A stretch of DNA of 7,031 nt, from assembly GCA_023254555.1 (NCBI GenBank), contig JALRLI010000052.1:1-7031 (forward strand), written 5' to 3'. Every line of letters starts with the position of its first letter. Position 1 is the first letter of the stretch. The DNA is from Microbacteriaceae bacterium. Lineage in GTDB: Bacteria; Actinomycetota; Actinomycetes; Actinomycetales; Microbacteriaceae. The notes under the pieces are model-generated. The model was given only the letters and a program-made list of their open reading frames with translations. It had not been told where the DNA came from and searched no databases. The translations under genes were made by a program, and so were the position numbers. Shown in pieces: positions 1 through 6,436 of this stretch.

Positions 1-215
1 CCTACGATGCCCGCACTTACCTCGGCGAGATCAGTGTGCCCGTGCTCGTTATTTCAGGTGAGCACGATCCCGGTACCACGCCTGCGGCAGGTAAAGCCAT
101 TGCCGACGGTACTGCCGGCGCCCGTCAGGTTGTGATTGCCGATGCCGCGCACCAGGCTGCAGCTGAGCATCCCGAAGAGGTTGCGGCGCTCCTGATCGAG
201 TTTTTTCGCAGCTAG
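1..215 (+). CDS. alpha/beta hydrolase, C-terminal 70 residues (partial, 5' end outside window)
   Basis: Open frame from base 3 to the TAG at 213-215, not listed as a complete ORF because its start lies upstream of the window. The translated tail reads like the C-terminal third of an alpha/beta hydrolase. A beta-strand (VPVLVIS) leads into GEHDP, whose Asp (fragment residue 22) fits the catalytic acid. About 28 residues later DAAHQAAAEHP carries the catalytic His (residue 50), followed by a terminal helix ending LLIEFFRS. The GEHDPGTTP ... GAR ... AAH ... EHPE layout resembles the 3-oxoadipate enol-lactonase (PcaD-like) and bromoperoxidase-like group, but the nucleophile elbow (GxSxG) lies outside the window, so the substrate cannot be fixed. 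The gene converges on the HtaA-domain gene with only 17 bp between the stop codons. Confidence 0.85.
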   Translation, partial: YDARTYLGEISVPVLVISGEHDPGTTPAAGKAIADGTAGARQVVIADAAHQAAAEHPEEVAALLIEFFRS

Positions 216-232
216 CGAATCGGTCGAGTCTG

Positions 233-682
233 TTAGCGCGAGAGCGTCAGCGGGCTGAACTCTTGACCCGGTTGGTACTGCGGGCCAAAAAGCGGGGCTC
301 CACTGGCGAGCAGTTTCGTGTCGAAAACGACTGCGCCATCAGCATCACGAACCTCGAGCGAAACCACGGGCGAGTGCGCTGCGGAGCTGAAGAGCCCGCC
401 CTGTAAGACTGAGAGCGTGCCTCGCCCATCTCGCAAGTCGATCCGCGGCTCTTTGAGCTCAATCTTCATGGCACCGTTGTAGCCGCTCAGGCGCGCGGTG
501 CCGCCGAATTCAAGGGTGCCGGTGAGTGCATCCCAGTCGAACTCGGCAGCATCGGCACTGAACTCGAAGCCAGCGTCAGTTCTAACAGCTGGTGCATCCG
601 CCTCAACGACGCCGTCTTCGATTGACGCCATGTACCCGAGCAGGCTCTCTTTGATTGCCCACCGCATCTTCACGTTCGCCAT
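233..682 (-). CDS. stand-alone HtaA-domain protein (heme-binding-type fold), no signal peptide
   Basis: A 149-aa protein matching the HtaA domain (Pfam family found in corynebacterial heme-uptake proteins HtaA/HtaB). Visible family features are the N-terminal WAIKESLLGYMAS (residues 8-20), a phenylalanine-rich strand (GFEFSAD), TGTLEFGGTARLSGYNG (54-70), EPRIDL (78-83), and a C-terminal QPGQEFSPLTL (137-147) resembling the AGxxLDPLT end of the family. Unlike HtaA itself it has one domain and no signal peptide or membrane anchor, so it is predicted cytoplasmic. The position where family members usually read GHxG is GYNG here (Tyr68), so one presumed heme-contact His is absent; Tyr17 is kept. 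It is the last gene of the leftward cluster, 14 bp after fumC. No clear Shine-Dalgarno precedes the ATG; a second in-frame ATG at codon 6 would still keep the domain. Heme binding is inferred, not shown. Confidence 0.8.
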   Translation of the reverse strand: MANVKMRWAIKESLLGYMASIEDGVVEADAPAVRTDAGFEFSADAAEFDWDALTGTLEFGGTARLSGYNGAMKIELKEPRIDLRDGRGTLSVLQGGLFSSAAHSPVVSLEVRDADGAVVFDTKLLASGAPLFGPQYQPGQEFSPLTLSR

Positions 683-696
683 AATTGCTTGACAGT

Positions 697-2112
697 CTAT
701 GGATGCGTCATCGACAGCACATCGAGTGCAGCGTCGAGCTGAGCTTCGGTGAGCTGTTTGCCGTCAACGTAGCCAAGCTCGATGGTCGCCTCGCGAATGG
801 TGATTCCCTTCGCAACCGCGTGCTTGGCAATTTTCGCTGCAGCCTCGTAGCCGATGTACTTGTTCAGCGGGGTAACGATCGAGGGGCTCGACTCTGCGAG
901 TGCCCGAGCACGCTTCACGTTTGCCTCGAGACCGTTCACGGTCTTGTCAGCGAGCAAGCGGGCCGAGTTCGACAGCAGACGAATCGACTCGAGCACCGAG
1001 TTACCCATAACTGGGATCGCCACGTTCAGTTCGAACAAGCCCGAAGCGCCGCCCATCACAACCGCTGAGTCGTTGCCGATGACGCGCATGCACACCATCA
1101 GCACAGCCTCAGGAATAACCGGGTTTACCTTGCCCGGCATAATGGATGAACCCGGCTGCAGGTCTGGAATGTGAATCTCAGCGAGACCGGTGTTCGGCCC
1201 AGAGCCCATCCAGCGCAGGTCGTTACAAATCTTGGTCAGTGACACGGCGATAGTACGAAGAGCGCCGGATGCCTCAACCAGACCGTCACGGTTCGCCTGT
1301 GCCTCGAAGTGGTCGCGAGCCTCGGTGATTGGCAGTTTCGTCTGCTTCGCGAGCGCACGAATCACTTTCTGCGGGAAGCCCTTTGGTGTGTTGATGCCGG
1401 TGCCAACCGCGGTGCCGCCGAGAGGAACTTCAGCTACTCGTGGCAGTGCAGCCTTGATGCGCTCAATGCCGAGGCGAATCTGCGCTGCGTATCCACCAAA
1501 CTCTTGGCCGAGGGTTACCGGTGTGGCATCCATCAGGTGTGTACGACCCGACTTCACGACAGTAGCCCACTTTTTCGCCTTGCGGTCAAGCGCCTTCGCG
1601 AGGTACTCGAGTGAGGGAATCAGGTCTTTGATCAGCGCGCCGGTGACCGCAACGTGCACCGAGGTCGGAAACACGTCATTTGACGACTGTGAGCAGTTCA
1701 CGTGGTCGTTTGGGTGAACTGGCTTCTTGAGCTTTCCGGTTGCCAGGGTGGCCAGCACCTCGTTCATGTTCATATTTGAGGAGGTGCCCGAACCGGTCTG
1801 GTACATGTCAATCGGGAATTCGCCGTCGTACTTGCCCGCAATTACCTCATCAGCGGCCCATGCAATGGCGTTCGCGATGGCCTTGGGGAGCACGCCAAGC
1901 TCAGCGTTCGAGAGTGCTGCAGCCTTCTTGATCTGCGCGAGTGCGTGGATGTGTGCTGGTTCGAGTGTGGTGCCTGAAATTGGGAAGTTCTCAACCGCAC
2001 GCTGGGTCTGCGCTGCGTAGAGAGCGTTCTTCGGAACGAGAACCTCGCCCATTGTGTCGTGCTCGACACGGAAATCTTTTTTGTTTACTGCGTTCACGCT
2101 CTTGGTTGCCAC
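697..2112 (-). CDS. fumC: class II fumarate hydratase (fumarase C)
   Basis: A 471-aa, oxygen-stable, iron-independent fumarase that interconverts fumarate and L-malate in the TCA cycle; the family forms cytoplasmic homotetramers. Substrate-site signatures are all present: TGSGTSSNMNMNEV (106-119), NCSQSSNDVFPTS (139-151), GRTHLMDATPVTLGQ (189-203) with the catalytic His192, and the flexible-loop signature GSSIMPGKVNPVIPE (321-335) with the catalytic Ser322. The PGKVNP form favours fumarase over aspartase, which usually has PAKVNP. Length matches the family (about 460-470). The start codon is GTG (2110-2112), preceded by AGAAGGG seven bases upstream (2120-2126). It lies 14 bp downstream of the carbonic anhydrase and 14 bp upstream of the HtaA-domain gene, so co-transcription is very likely. 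Nothing appears truncated. Confidence 0.97.
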   Translation of the reverse strand: MATKSVNAVNKKDFRVEHDTMGEVLVPKNALYAAQTQRAVENFPISGTTLEPAHIHALAQIKKAAALSNAELGVLPKAIANAIAWAADEVIAGKYDGEFPIDMYQTGSGTSSNMNMNEVLATLATGKLKKPVHPNDHVNCSQSSNDVFPTSVHVAVTGALIKDLIPSLEYLAKALDRKAKKWATVVKSGRTHLMDATPVTLGQEFGGYAAQIRLGIERIKAALPRVAEVPLGGTAVGTGINTPKGFPQKVIRALAKQTKLPITEARDHFEAQANRDGLVEASGALRTIAVSLTKICNDLRWMGSGPNTGLAEIHIPDLQPGSSIMPGKVNPVIPEAVLMVCMRVIGNDSAVVMGGASGLFELNVAIPVMGNSVLESIRLLSNSARLLADKTVNGLEANVKRARALAESSPSIVTPLNKYIGYEAAAKIAKHAVAKGITIREATIELGYVDGKQLTEAQLDAALDVLSMTHP

Positions 2113-2126
2113 GTGATTACCCTTCT

Positions 2127-2804
2127 CTATTGTTCTGATTTCTCAACTAAATCTTCGTCGAAGTTGCCGATCGCGATGACTGGTTCAACTCGCCCCTTGG
2201 CCAGGCGGTAGTGTGCACCAACAATGCCAAGTCTTCCCTCCGCGACCGCTTCACTCAGCACCTCTGACGAGTACAGCAACTGCGATACGGTGTCGCGCAG
2301 GTGGTGCCGGTTCACTTTTTCTGCCGCGATCTTTGTGGGGTCTACGTATGGTGTTCCTGAGTGCTCAGCCAGCCAGACGCTCTGTACCGCAGGGATGATC
2401 GGCTCGAGCATTGTGGTGATGCGCGGTGGCAGCGGCTCAGGATGCTGCTGGCGCGAGTCAATCGCAGCCTGCACTGCACCGCACGAATCGTGCGCGAGCA
2501 CCACGACGACTGAAACGCCCAGCACCGCAACCGCGTATTCGAGGGATGCAATCACAGAGTCAGAGACGATGTGCCCTGCGTTGCGCACCACGAACAGGTC
2601 GCCGATGCCGTTGTCGAAGATGATTTCGGCGGCGAGACGAGAGTCTGCGCATCCGAATAACGCTGCAGTGGGGGCTTGGCCGGCGCTTGAAGCTGCCCGG
2701 TGAGCAACATCTTGGTTTGGATGCTCAGGTTTGCCCTCGACAAAGCGTTCGTTGCCTGCGACGAGGTTGTTCCATACCGCCTGGGGTGATCTGCGTTCGG
2801 TCAC
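2127..2804 (-). CDS. beta-class carbonic anhydrase
   Basis: A 225-aa zinc enzyme that interconverts CO2 and bicarbonate in the cytoplasm. The beta-class metal site is complete: CADSR (52-56) gives Cys52 and Asp54 plus the dyad Arg56, and HDSC (105-108) gives His105 and Cys108. The core around them is typical: N-terminal helix VWNNLVAGNERFVEGK, GDLFVVRNAGHIV, and SLEYAVAVLGVSVVVVLAHDSCGA running into the second ligand pair. The frame could be extended to 2840, but I choose the GTG at 2802-2804. It overlaps the TGA of the upstream DUF4245 gene (GTGA) and has AGGAG six bases before it. It ends 14 bp before fumC. Bicarbonate supplied here could feed anaplerotic carboxylases, which fits a neighbour in the TCA cycle; that functional link is inference. 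Confidence 0.96.
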   Translation of the reverse strand: MTERRSPQAVWNNLVAGNERFVEGKPEHPNQDVAHRAASSAGQAPTAALFGCADSRLAAEIIFDNGIGDLFVVRNAGHIVSDSVIASLEYAVAVLGVSVVVVLAHDSCGAVQAAIDSRQQHPEPLPPRITTMLEPIIPAVQSVWLAEHSGTPYVDPTKIAAEKVNRHHLRDTVSQLLYSSEVLSEAVAEGRLGIVGAHYRLAKGRVEPVIAIGNFDEDLVEKSEQ

Positions 2805-3439
2805 TGCAGGCTCCTGACTACTGCGCTGGCGAGCTGCCACACGTTTTCTGGGGTGGTGGTGCCATACACAATGATGGTCTGATTGTTGAGCTCGGTGGTC
2901 AGGCCGTATCGCACGTTGGTGTTGTCGGCTGATTTTTCAGTGTGGTCGTACACCGTCCACTTCAGGCCGTCGCGGGTTTCAGTGCCGGTGGCAGTTTCGT
3001 TCTCGAGCTGCGCGGCAATCCAGGTGGCATTCGCGCCGACCGCCTGCTTGAAGGCGGCAAACTGCGCATCTGGAGCCATGTAGCCGGCGTACCAGAACAC
3101 AACCCTGTCAGCTTTGGCGGCACGGATCTCAGCTTGGGTGGCCTGCCAGCCGCTGCCCAGCTTCGGCACCGCGAGTGTAAAGGTTTGAGTACCCTGTGCT
3201 GCGGCGGCGAGCTCTGCCACGTCGACGCTGCGTTCGGGAGAGTAGTTACCTCGGGGAACAGCGAGCACGATGACGAGCAGCAAGCCGAGGCTGACAATCA
3301 GCGAGAGCACAAGGTTGTTCAGGGTTTTACGTTGGCGATACAGTTTCGAGTCACGCGCTTTACGAGCCGCAGTTTCTTCGGGGGTTTCTGGTCGCCCGAG
3401 TTCAGCCACGACGCGTGGTTCACGAGGCTTCGGGCTCAT
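2801..3439 (-). CDS. DUF4245 family single-span membrane protein
   Basis: A 212-aa protein of the actinobacterial DUF4245 family, function unknown. Layout: a charged cytoplasmic N-terminus (residues 1-40, rich in Arg, Lys, Glu), one transmembrane helix at about 42-62 (LVLSLIVSLGLLLVIVLAVP), then an extracytoplasmic domain of about 150 residues. The domain carries family-like stretches such as VFWYAGYMAPDAQFAAFKQA (114-133), DGLKWTVYD (157-165) and TIIVYGTTTPENVWQLASAV (188-207). The positive N-terminus followed by a helix predicts an N-in, C-out topology. The open frame extends upstream to 3577, but I take the ATG at 3437-3439 because it overlaps the xseB TGA as ATGA, and because the longer version only adds an Arg-rich shadow of xseB. 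Its own stop overlaps the carbonic anhydrase start, so it is coupled on both sides. Confidence 0.9.
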   Translation of the reverse strand: MSPKPREPRVVAELGRPETPEETAARKARDSKLYRQRKTLNNLVLSLIVSLGLLLVIVLAVPRGNYSPERSVDVAELAAAAQGTQTFTLAVPKLGSGWQATQAEIRAAKADRVVFWYAGYMAPDAQFAAFKQAVGANATWIAAQLENETATGTETRDGLKWTVYDHTEKSADNTNVRYGLTTELNNQTIIVYGTTTPENVWQLASAVVRSLQ

Positions 3440-3696
3440 GCCTCGGTCTCTGCGTCGTTTGCCGCGGCGTTTTCGGCCCTGCCTGCGCTTGCACCAGCGC
3501 GCGCTGCCTCTAGCCGAGCCTTGGCGCCGATCAACCACTCTTCGCAGCGGGCAGCGAGCGCTTCGCCGCGCTCCCACAGCACCAGCGAGTCTTCGAGGGT
3601 CGCCGTGCCCTGTTCGAGCTCGTTTACGACCGCGACTAACTCGTCACGCGCCTGCTCGTAGCTGAGCTTTGAGACGTCAGTGGGCTTTTCTGGCAC
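3436..3696 (-). CDS. xseB: exodeoxyribonuclease VII small subunit
   Basis: An 86-aa protein with the XseB pattern: LSYEQARDELVAVVNELEQG (11-30), TLEDSLVLWERGEALAARCEEWL (33-55) and a helical KARLEAARAG (59-68). In the family several XseB chains bind each XseA chain to form exonuclease VII, which degrades single-stranded DNA from both ends in the cytoplasm. The start is GTG (3694-3696) with AGGA a short distance upstream in the 14 bp gap after xseA. The last 20 or so residues are an Ala/Glu/Asn-rich, probably disordered tail (GRAENAAANDAETEA). Its TGA overlaps the DUF4245 ATG. Gene order xseA-xseB is the usual one. Confidence 0.95.
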   Translation of the reverse strand: MPEKPTDVSKLSYEQARDELVAVVNELEQGTATLEDSLVLWERGEALAARCEEWLIGAKARLEAARAGASAGRAENAAANDAETEA

Positions 3697-3710
3697 GGTT
3701 TCTATCCTAC

Positions 3711-4931
3711 CTAAATCTCGCCGTCAGAAACCGCGGCGATTGCGCCCTCGGCAAGGGTGAGCGTGAGCTTCGTGCCTGCCGGCGCGGCCTTCGGGTTGGT
3801 GACGACTTTGCCGCCTGATTGCACAATGGCGTAGCCGCGCTCAAGGGTGGCACGGGGCGAAAGTGAGCGCAGCCGTGAGGTGGTCGCATCGAGCTCGCGG
3901 CTCGCGTCGTCGAGCATGCGTTGCGTGAGTTCGGCGCCTCGTGCGACATATCGGGTGAGGTCTTCGGCGCGCGAGCTGATCAGCCAGTCACTCGAGGCGA
4001 GCACCGGGCGCGACCGCAGCTGATCGAGCAGGTTGGTTTCGTGGCTGAGCATCTGGCTCAGGCGCGAACCAAGCCTCGCCCTCGCCTGCCCAACTCTGGC
4101 GAGTTCGTCTGCAACATCAGGCACCACGCGCTTCGCCGCATCAGTTGGGGTGGATGCCCGCAAGTCGGCAACCTCATCAAGCAGCGGCCTGTCAGCCTCA
4201 TGCCCGATTGCGCTCACGATTGGGGTTTTGGCTGCTGCGGCTGCCCGCAACACACGCTCGTCGCTGAAGCCGAGTAGGTTCTGAAAGTCTCCGCCGCCGC
4301 GGGCGATGATTATCACGTCGACCTGAGGGTCGGCGTCGAGAGTTTCGATCGCGGCGACAACTTCGCTCGGCACACGATCGCCCTGAACAGCGGTGTGCAC
4401 AGTTCGAAACTGCACACCAGGCCAGCGAAGCTGAGCATTACGCAGAACGTCTTTTTCGGCATCCGAGTCTTTGCCGGTGATGAGTCCGATGCACTGCGGT
4501 AAGAAGGGGAGCGGTTGCTTACGTTCTGGGTCAAACAGCCCCTCAGTGGCCAATTTCGCGCGCAACTGCTCGAGTCGTTCGAGCAGGTCGCCAAGGCCAA
4601 CATGCCGCATCTCGAGCACGTTCATGCTGAGCGTGCCGCCCTTCACCCAGTAGTTGGGTTTCACGAGCGCCACCACGCGGTCGCCCTGTTTGAGGTCTGC
4701 TGGCAGCTTGCCACGCACAGAAGACCAGACGTTAAAGCTGACGGTCGCATCTTCGGCAAGGTCTTTCAGCTTGCCGTAGATATTTCCGCCAGAAGAGTTG
4801 AACTGCGTAATCTCGCCCTCAACCCATACCGTGCCGAGCTTTTCTATCCAGTCACGAATTTTGCCGCTCATCAGCGCAACAGGCCAAGGATGCTCAGCAC
4901 TCGTCGGCCCAGGAACGTTTACGCCGCTCAT
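3711..4931 (-). CDS. xseA: exodeoxyribonuclease VII large subunit
   Basis: A 406-aa catalytic subunit of exonuclease VII, acting in single-stranded DNA degradation and repair with XseB. Domains in order: an N-terminal OB fold (about 34-110: VWVEGEITQFNSSGGNIYGK, then VSFNVW and DRVVALVKPNYWVKGG); a catalytic core (about 145-270) with IGLITGKDSDAEKDVLRNA (148-166), IIIARGGGDFQNLLGFSDE (207-225) and SAIGHEADRPLLDEVADLRA (240-259) followed by STPTDAAKRVVPD; a coiled-coil region (about 272-355); and the C-terminal LSPRATLERGYAIVQ (357-371). It is about 50 residues shorter than the E. coli protein, mainly in the coiled coil. I choose the ATG at 4929-4931 because AAGGAGG (4935-4941) lies just before it, although the 3-base spacing is short. 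An in-frame ATG at 4952 would add seven residues but has no Shine-Dalgarno. First gene of the leftward cluster. Confidence 0.95.
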   Translation of the reverse strand: MSGVNVPGPTSAEHPWPVALMSGKIRDWIEKLGTVWVEGEITQFNSSGGNIYGKLKDLAEDATVSFNVWSSVRGKLPADLKQGDRVVALVKPNYWVKGGTLSMNVLEMRHVGLGDLLERLEQLRAKLATEGLFDPERKQPLPFLPQCIGLITGKDSDAEKDVLRNAQLRWPGVQFRTVHTAVQGDRVPSEVVAAIETLDADPQVDVIIIARGGGDFQNLLGFSDERVLRAAAAAKTPIVSAIGHEADRPLLDEVADLRASTPTDAAKRVVPDVADELARVGQARARLGSRLSQMLSHETNLLDQLRSRPVLASSDWLISSRAEDLTRYVARGAELTQRMLDDASRELDATTSRLRSLSPRATLERGYAIVQSGGKVVTNPKAAPAGTKLTLTLAEGAIAAVSDGEI

Positions 4932-5012
4932 GCTCCTCCTTCGGCCAGCCATCGCTGCACATCGGGTCTCAGGCTAAGCGTTACCCCAGACACCGACCGT
5001 AGAATGGAGGGT
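4932..5012. promoter_or_regulatory. divergent intergenic spacer between xseA and ispH
   Basis: This 81 bp spacer must hold the 5' signals of both ispH (rightward) and the xseA-led cluster (leftward), unless the latter is read from elsewhere. Rightward, TAGAAT at 5000-5005 is a good -10 match. Leftward I find only weak candidates, such as TAGCCT and TACGGT on the minus strand, without a convincing -35 partner. The AAGGAGG of xseA sits at its left end. No clear inverted repeat that would suggest an operator was seen. Confidence 0.5.
5000..5005 (+). promoter_or_regulatory. putative -10 element of ispH (TAGAAT)
   Basis: TAGAAT fits the actinobacterial TANNNT -10 consensus. With the usual 6-8 base distance, transcription would begin at about 5012-5013, the A of the ispH ATG, giving a leaderless mRNA. 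No recognisable -35 hexamer was found 16-19 bases upstream, which is common for actinobacterial promoters but lowers confidence. Confidence 0.4.
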
Positions 5013-6101
5013 ATGGCGAACACCGAGCCCAATCAGCGCACCATTGGCGCGCCCGTGGTCAGTCTATCGATGCCTCGACTCAGACGCGTCAAAGGTCGAC
5101 TCGAAGATCGCCCTGTTGACGGGCCAAAACGCGTGCTGTTAGCGGCGCCACGAGGCTACTGTGCCGGAGTTGATCGGGCCGTCATCGCGGTTGAGAAGGC
5201 CCTCGCTCGCTACGGCGCCCCGGTGTATGTGCGCAAGCAGATTGTGCACAACCTGCATGTGGTGCAGAGCCTTGAGAAGATGGGCGCAATTTTTGTCGAC
5301 GAGGTCGACGAGGTGCCAGAGGGTGCAACAGTTGTTTTTTCCGCGCACGGTGTCTCGCCCGCAGTAGTGAGTGATGCCGCGAGTCGAAGCCTGAACACGA
5401 TTGACGCCACCTGCCCGCTCGTCACAAAGGTGCATCGCGAAGCGGTTCGCTTTGCCAGGGGCGGGCTCGAGATTTTGCTGATTGGTCACGTTGGTCACGA
5501 AGAGGTTGAGGGCACGTTCGGTGAGGCTCCTGAGCACATCACGATCGTCAATTCGCCCGATGATGTTGACACGCTCGAGGTGAAAAACCCCGATAACCTC
5601 GTCTGGCTATCACAGACCACGCTGAGTGTTGACGAGACGATGGATACCGTTCGTCGGCTGCGTGAGCGCTTTCCGAATCTGCAAGATCCACCGAGTGACG
5701 ACATTTGTTACGCGACCCAGAACCGCCAGCTCGCGGTGAAGAAACTTGCGCCTGAGTGTGACGTGGTAATCGTGGTTGGCTCGGCGAACTCCTCCAATTC
5801 GGTTCGCCTGGTTGAAGTGGCGCTCGAATATGGCGCACGCGCTGCTTACAGGGTCGATTTCACCGATGAGGTGAAGCAGGAGTGGCTCGAAGGAGCTCGC
5901 ACGGTCGGAGTGTCGAGTGGAGCGTCTGTGCCCGAAGACCTGGTGCAAGACCTGCTCGATGACCTCGAAGACGCTGGTTACAAGGATGTTCAGGCCGTTG
6001 TCACCGCAGAAGAAGACCTCGTGTTCTCGCTGCCAAAAGAGCTGCGGCATGATGCCGACGGCGGGCGCGACGAGCGAGCCCTTGGTGGCCGCCGTCGCTA
6101 G
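5013..6101 (+). CDS. ispH: 4-hydroxy-3-methylbut-2-enyl diphosphate reductase
   Basis: A 362-aa iron-sulfur enzyme of the last MEP-pathway step: it reduces HMBPP to isopentenyl and dimethylallyl diphosphate. The three cluster-binding cysteines are present at Cys50 (APRGYCAGVDRA), Cys134 (DATCPLVTKVH) and Cys232 (DDICYATQNRQ). Substrate-site residues also match: His79 (QIVHN), His112 (FSAHGVSP), Glu164 in the GHEEVEGT motif (161-168) and the SNS of SANSSNSVRL (257-266). About 40 residues precede the family core (VSLSMPRLRRVKGRLEDRP and so on), as is common in actinobacterial IspH. A short charged tail (HDADGGRDERALGGRRR) ends the protein. I place the start at 5013; another in-frame ATG lies at 5004, and the open frame runs back to 4515 only as antisense to xseA. 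GGAGGG lies just one base before the ATG, too close for a normal Shine-Dalgarno. Divergent from xseA; its stop overlaps that of the next gene. Confidence 0.97.
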   Translation: MANTEPNQRTIGAPVVSLSMPRLRRVKGRLEDRPVDGPKRVLLAAPRGYCAGVDRAVIAVEKALARYGAPVYVRKQIVHNLHVVQSLEKMGAIFVDEVDEVPEGATVVFSAHGVSPAVVSDAASRSLNTIDATCPLVTKVHREAVRFARGGLEILLIGHVGHEEVEGTFGEAPEHITIVNSPDDVDTLEVKNPDNLVWLSQTTLSVDETMDTVRRLRERFPNLQDPPSDDICYATQNRQLAVKKLAPECDVVIVVGSANSSNSVRLVEVALEYGARAAYRVDFTDEVKQEWLEGARTVGVSSGASVPEDLVQDLLDDLEDAGYKDVQAVVTAEEDLVFSLPKELRHDADGGRDERALGGRRR

Positions 6102-6436
6102 GCGACTTCGAGGTGTTCAGCTTTTACTTCAAACCGCACACTGTTCGCATTCGACGGCTCTGCCTCGGCCCATGAAGGGGTGGCCCCACCGGCAGCGTGA
6201 ATGGCTGCACGAATACTCGCGTCGCCGAGTTCGCGTGCCGCGTCGAAATTTGATGCGCTGACCGCTACTGAGATTGTGACGATTTGCTCAGCGAGAGTCG
6301 CTGACATATCTGCGTCTGAAAGGCGGTCATCGGCTTCAACCAACAGCATCAGTTCATCCATTACGCGGTCGGTATCTGCGTCGAGGTTCAGGGAACCCAG
6401 TACCGCGAAGGTCTGTTCTACACGAATTACATTCAT
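6098..6436 (-). CDS. small acidic partner protein of the HicA-like gene (hypothetical)
   Basis: A 112-aa protein that I cannot assign to a named family. It is acidic and looks globular: a predicted strand (VEQTFAVLGSL, 5-15), a helix (DADTDRVMDELMLLVEA, 19-35), paired strands (MSATLAEQIVTISVAVSA, 44-61), a second helix (NFDAARELGDASIRAAIHAA, 63-82) and a last strand (SVRFEVKAEHLEVA, 99-112). This beta-alpha-beta-beta-alpha-beta order would suit a ferredoxin-like fold, which is inference. There is no membrane segment or signal peptide. The start is well fixed: AGGAGG lies seven bases before the ATG, and that ATG overlaps the stop of the HicA-like gene as ATGA. By position and charge it could be the antitoxin or binding partner of that protein. 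Its TAG overlaps the ispH TAG tail to tail. Confidence 0.85.
   Translation of the reverse strand: MNVIRVEQTFAVLGSLNLDADTDRVMDELMLLVEADDRLSDADMSATLAEQIVTISVAVSASNFDAARELGDASIRAAIHAAGGATPSWAEAEPSNANSVRFEVKAEHLEVA

Noticed and set aside
205..219. Hairpin TTCGC-AGCTA-GCGAA next to a T-run at the end of the hydrolase gene, possible terminator
   Set aside because: The T-run precedes the stem on the plus strand and becomes an A-run after the stem on the minus strand, so it does not have a U-tail in either direction. The stem is only 5 bp.
2805..2840. 12-residue extension of the carbonic anhydrase
   Set aside because: No ribosome site precedes it, whereas the GTG at 2804 has AGGAG at the right distance and overlaps the upstream stop.
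3440..3577. N-terminal extension of the DUF4245 frame
   Set aside because: It is an Arg-rich reading of xseB in another frame. The ATGA overlap gives a natural start at 3439.
2942..3661. 239-aa plus-strand frame opposite DUF4245 and xseB
   Set aside because: Low-complexity Ser/Ala/Arg composition, no motif, and it opposes two well-supported genes.
4515..5012. Upstream extension of the ispH frame to 4515 (528-aa version)
   Set aside because: This stretch is antisense to xseA, whose OB fold is clear on the other strand. The translated extension has no family similarity and IspH proteins do not have such an N-terminus.
5295..5312. Tandem 9-base repeat GTCGACGAG
   Set aside because: It lies within ispH and encodes VDEVDE, a normal short coding repetition next to the family's acidic loop, not a separate element.
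5610..6050. 146-aa frame on the minus strand inside ispH
   Set aside because: Antisense shadow: ispH has all its catalytic residues on the plus strand across the same stretch, and the minus frame has no recognisable motif.
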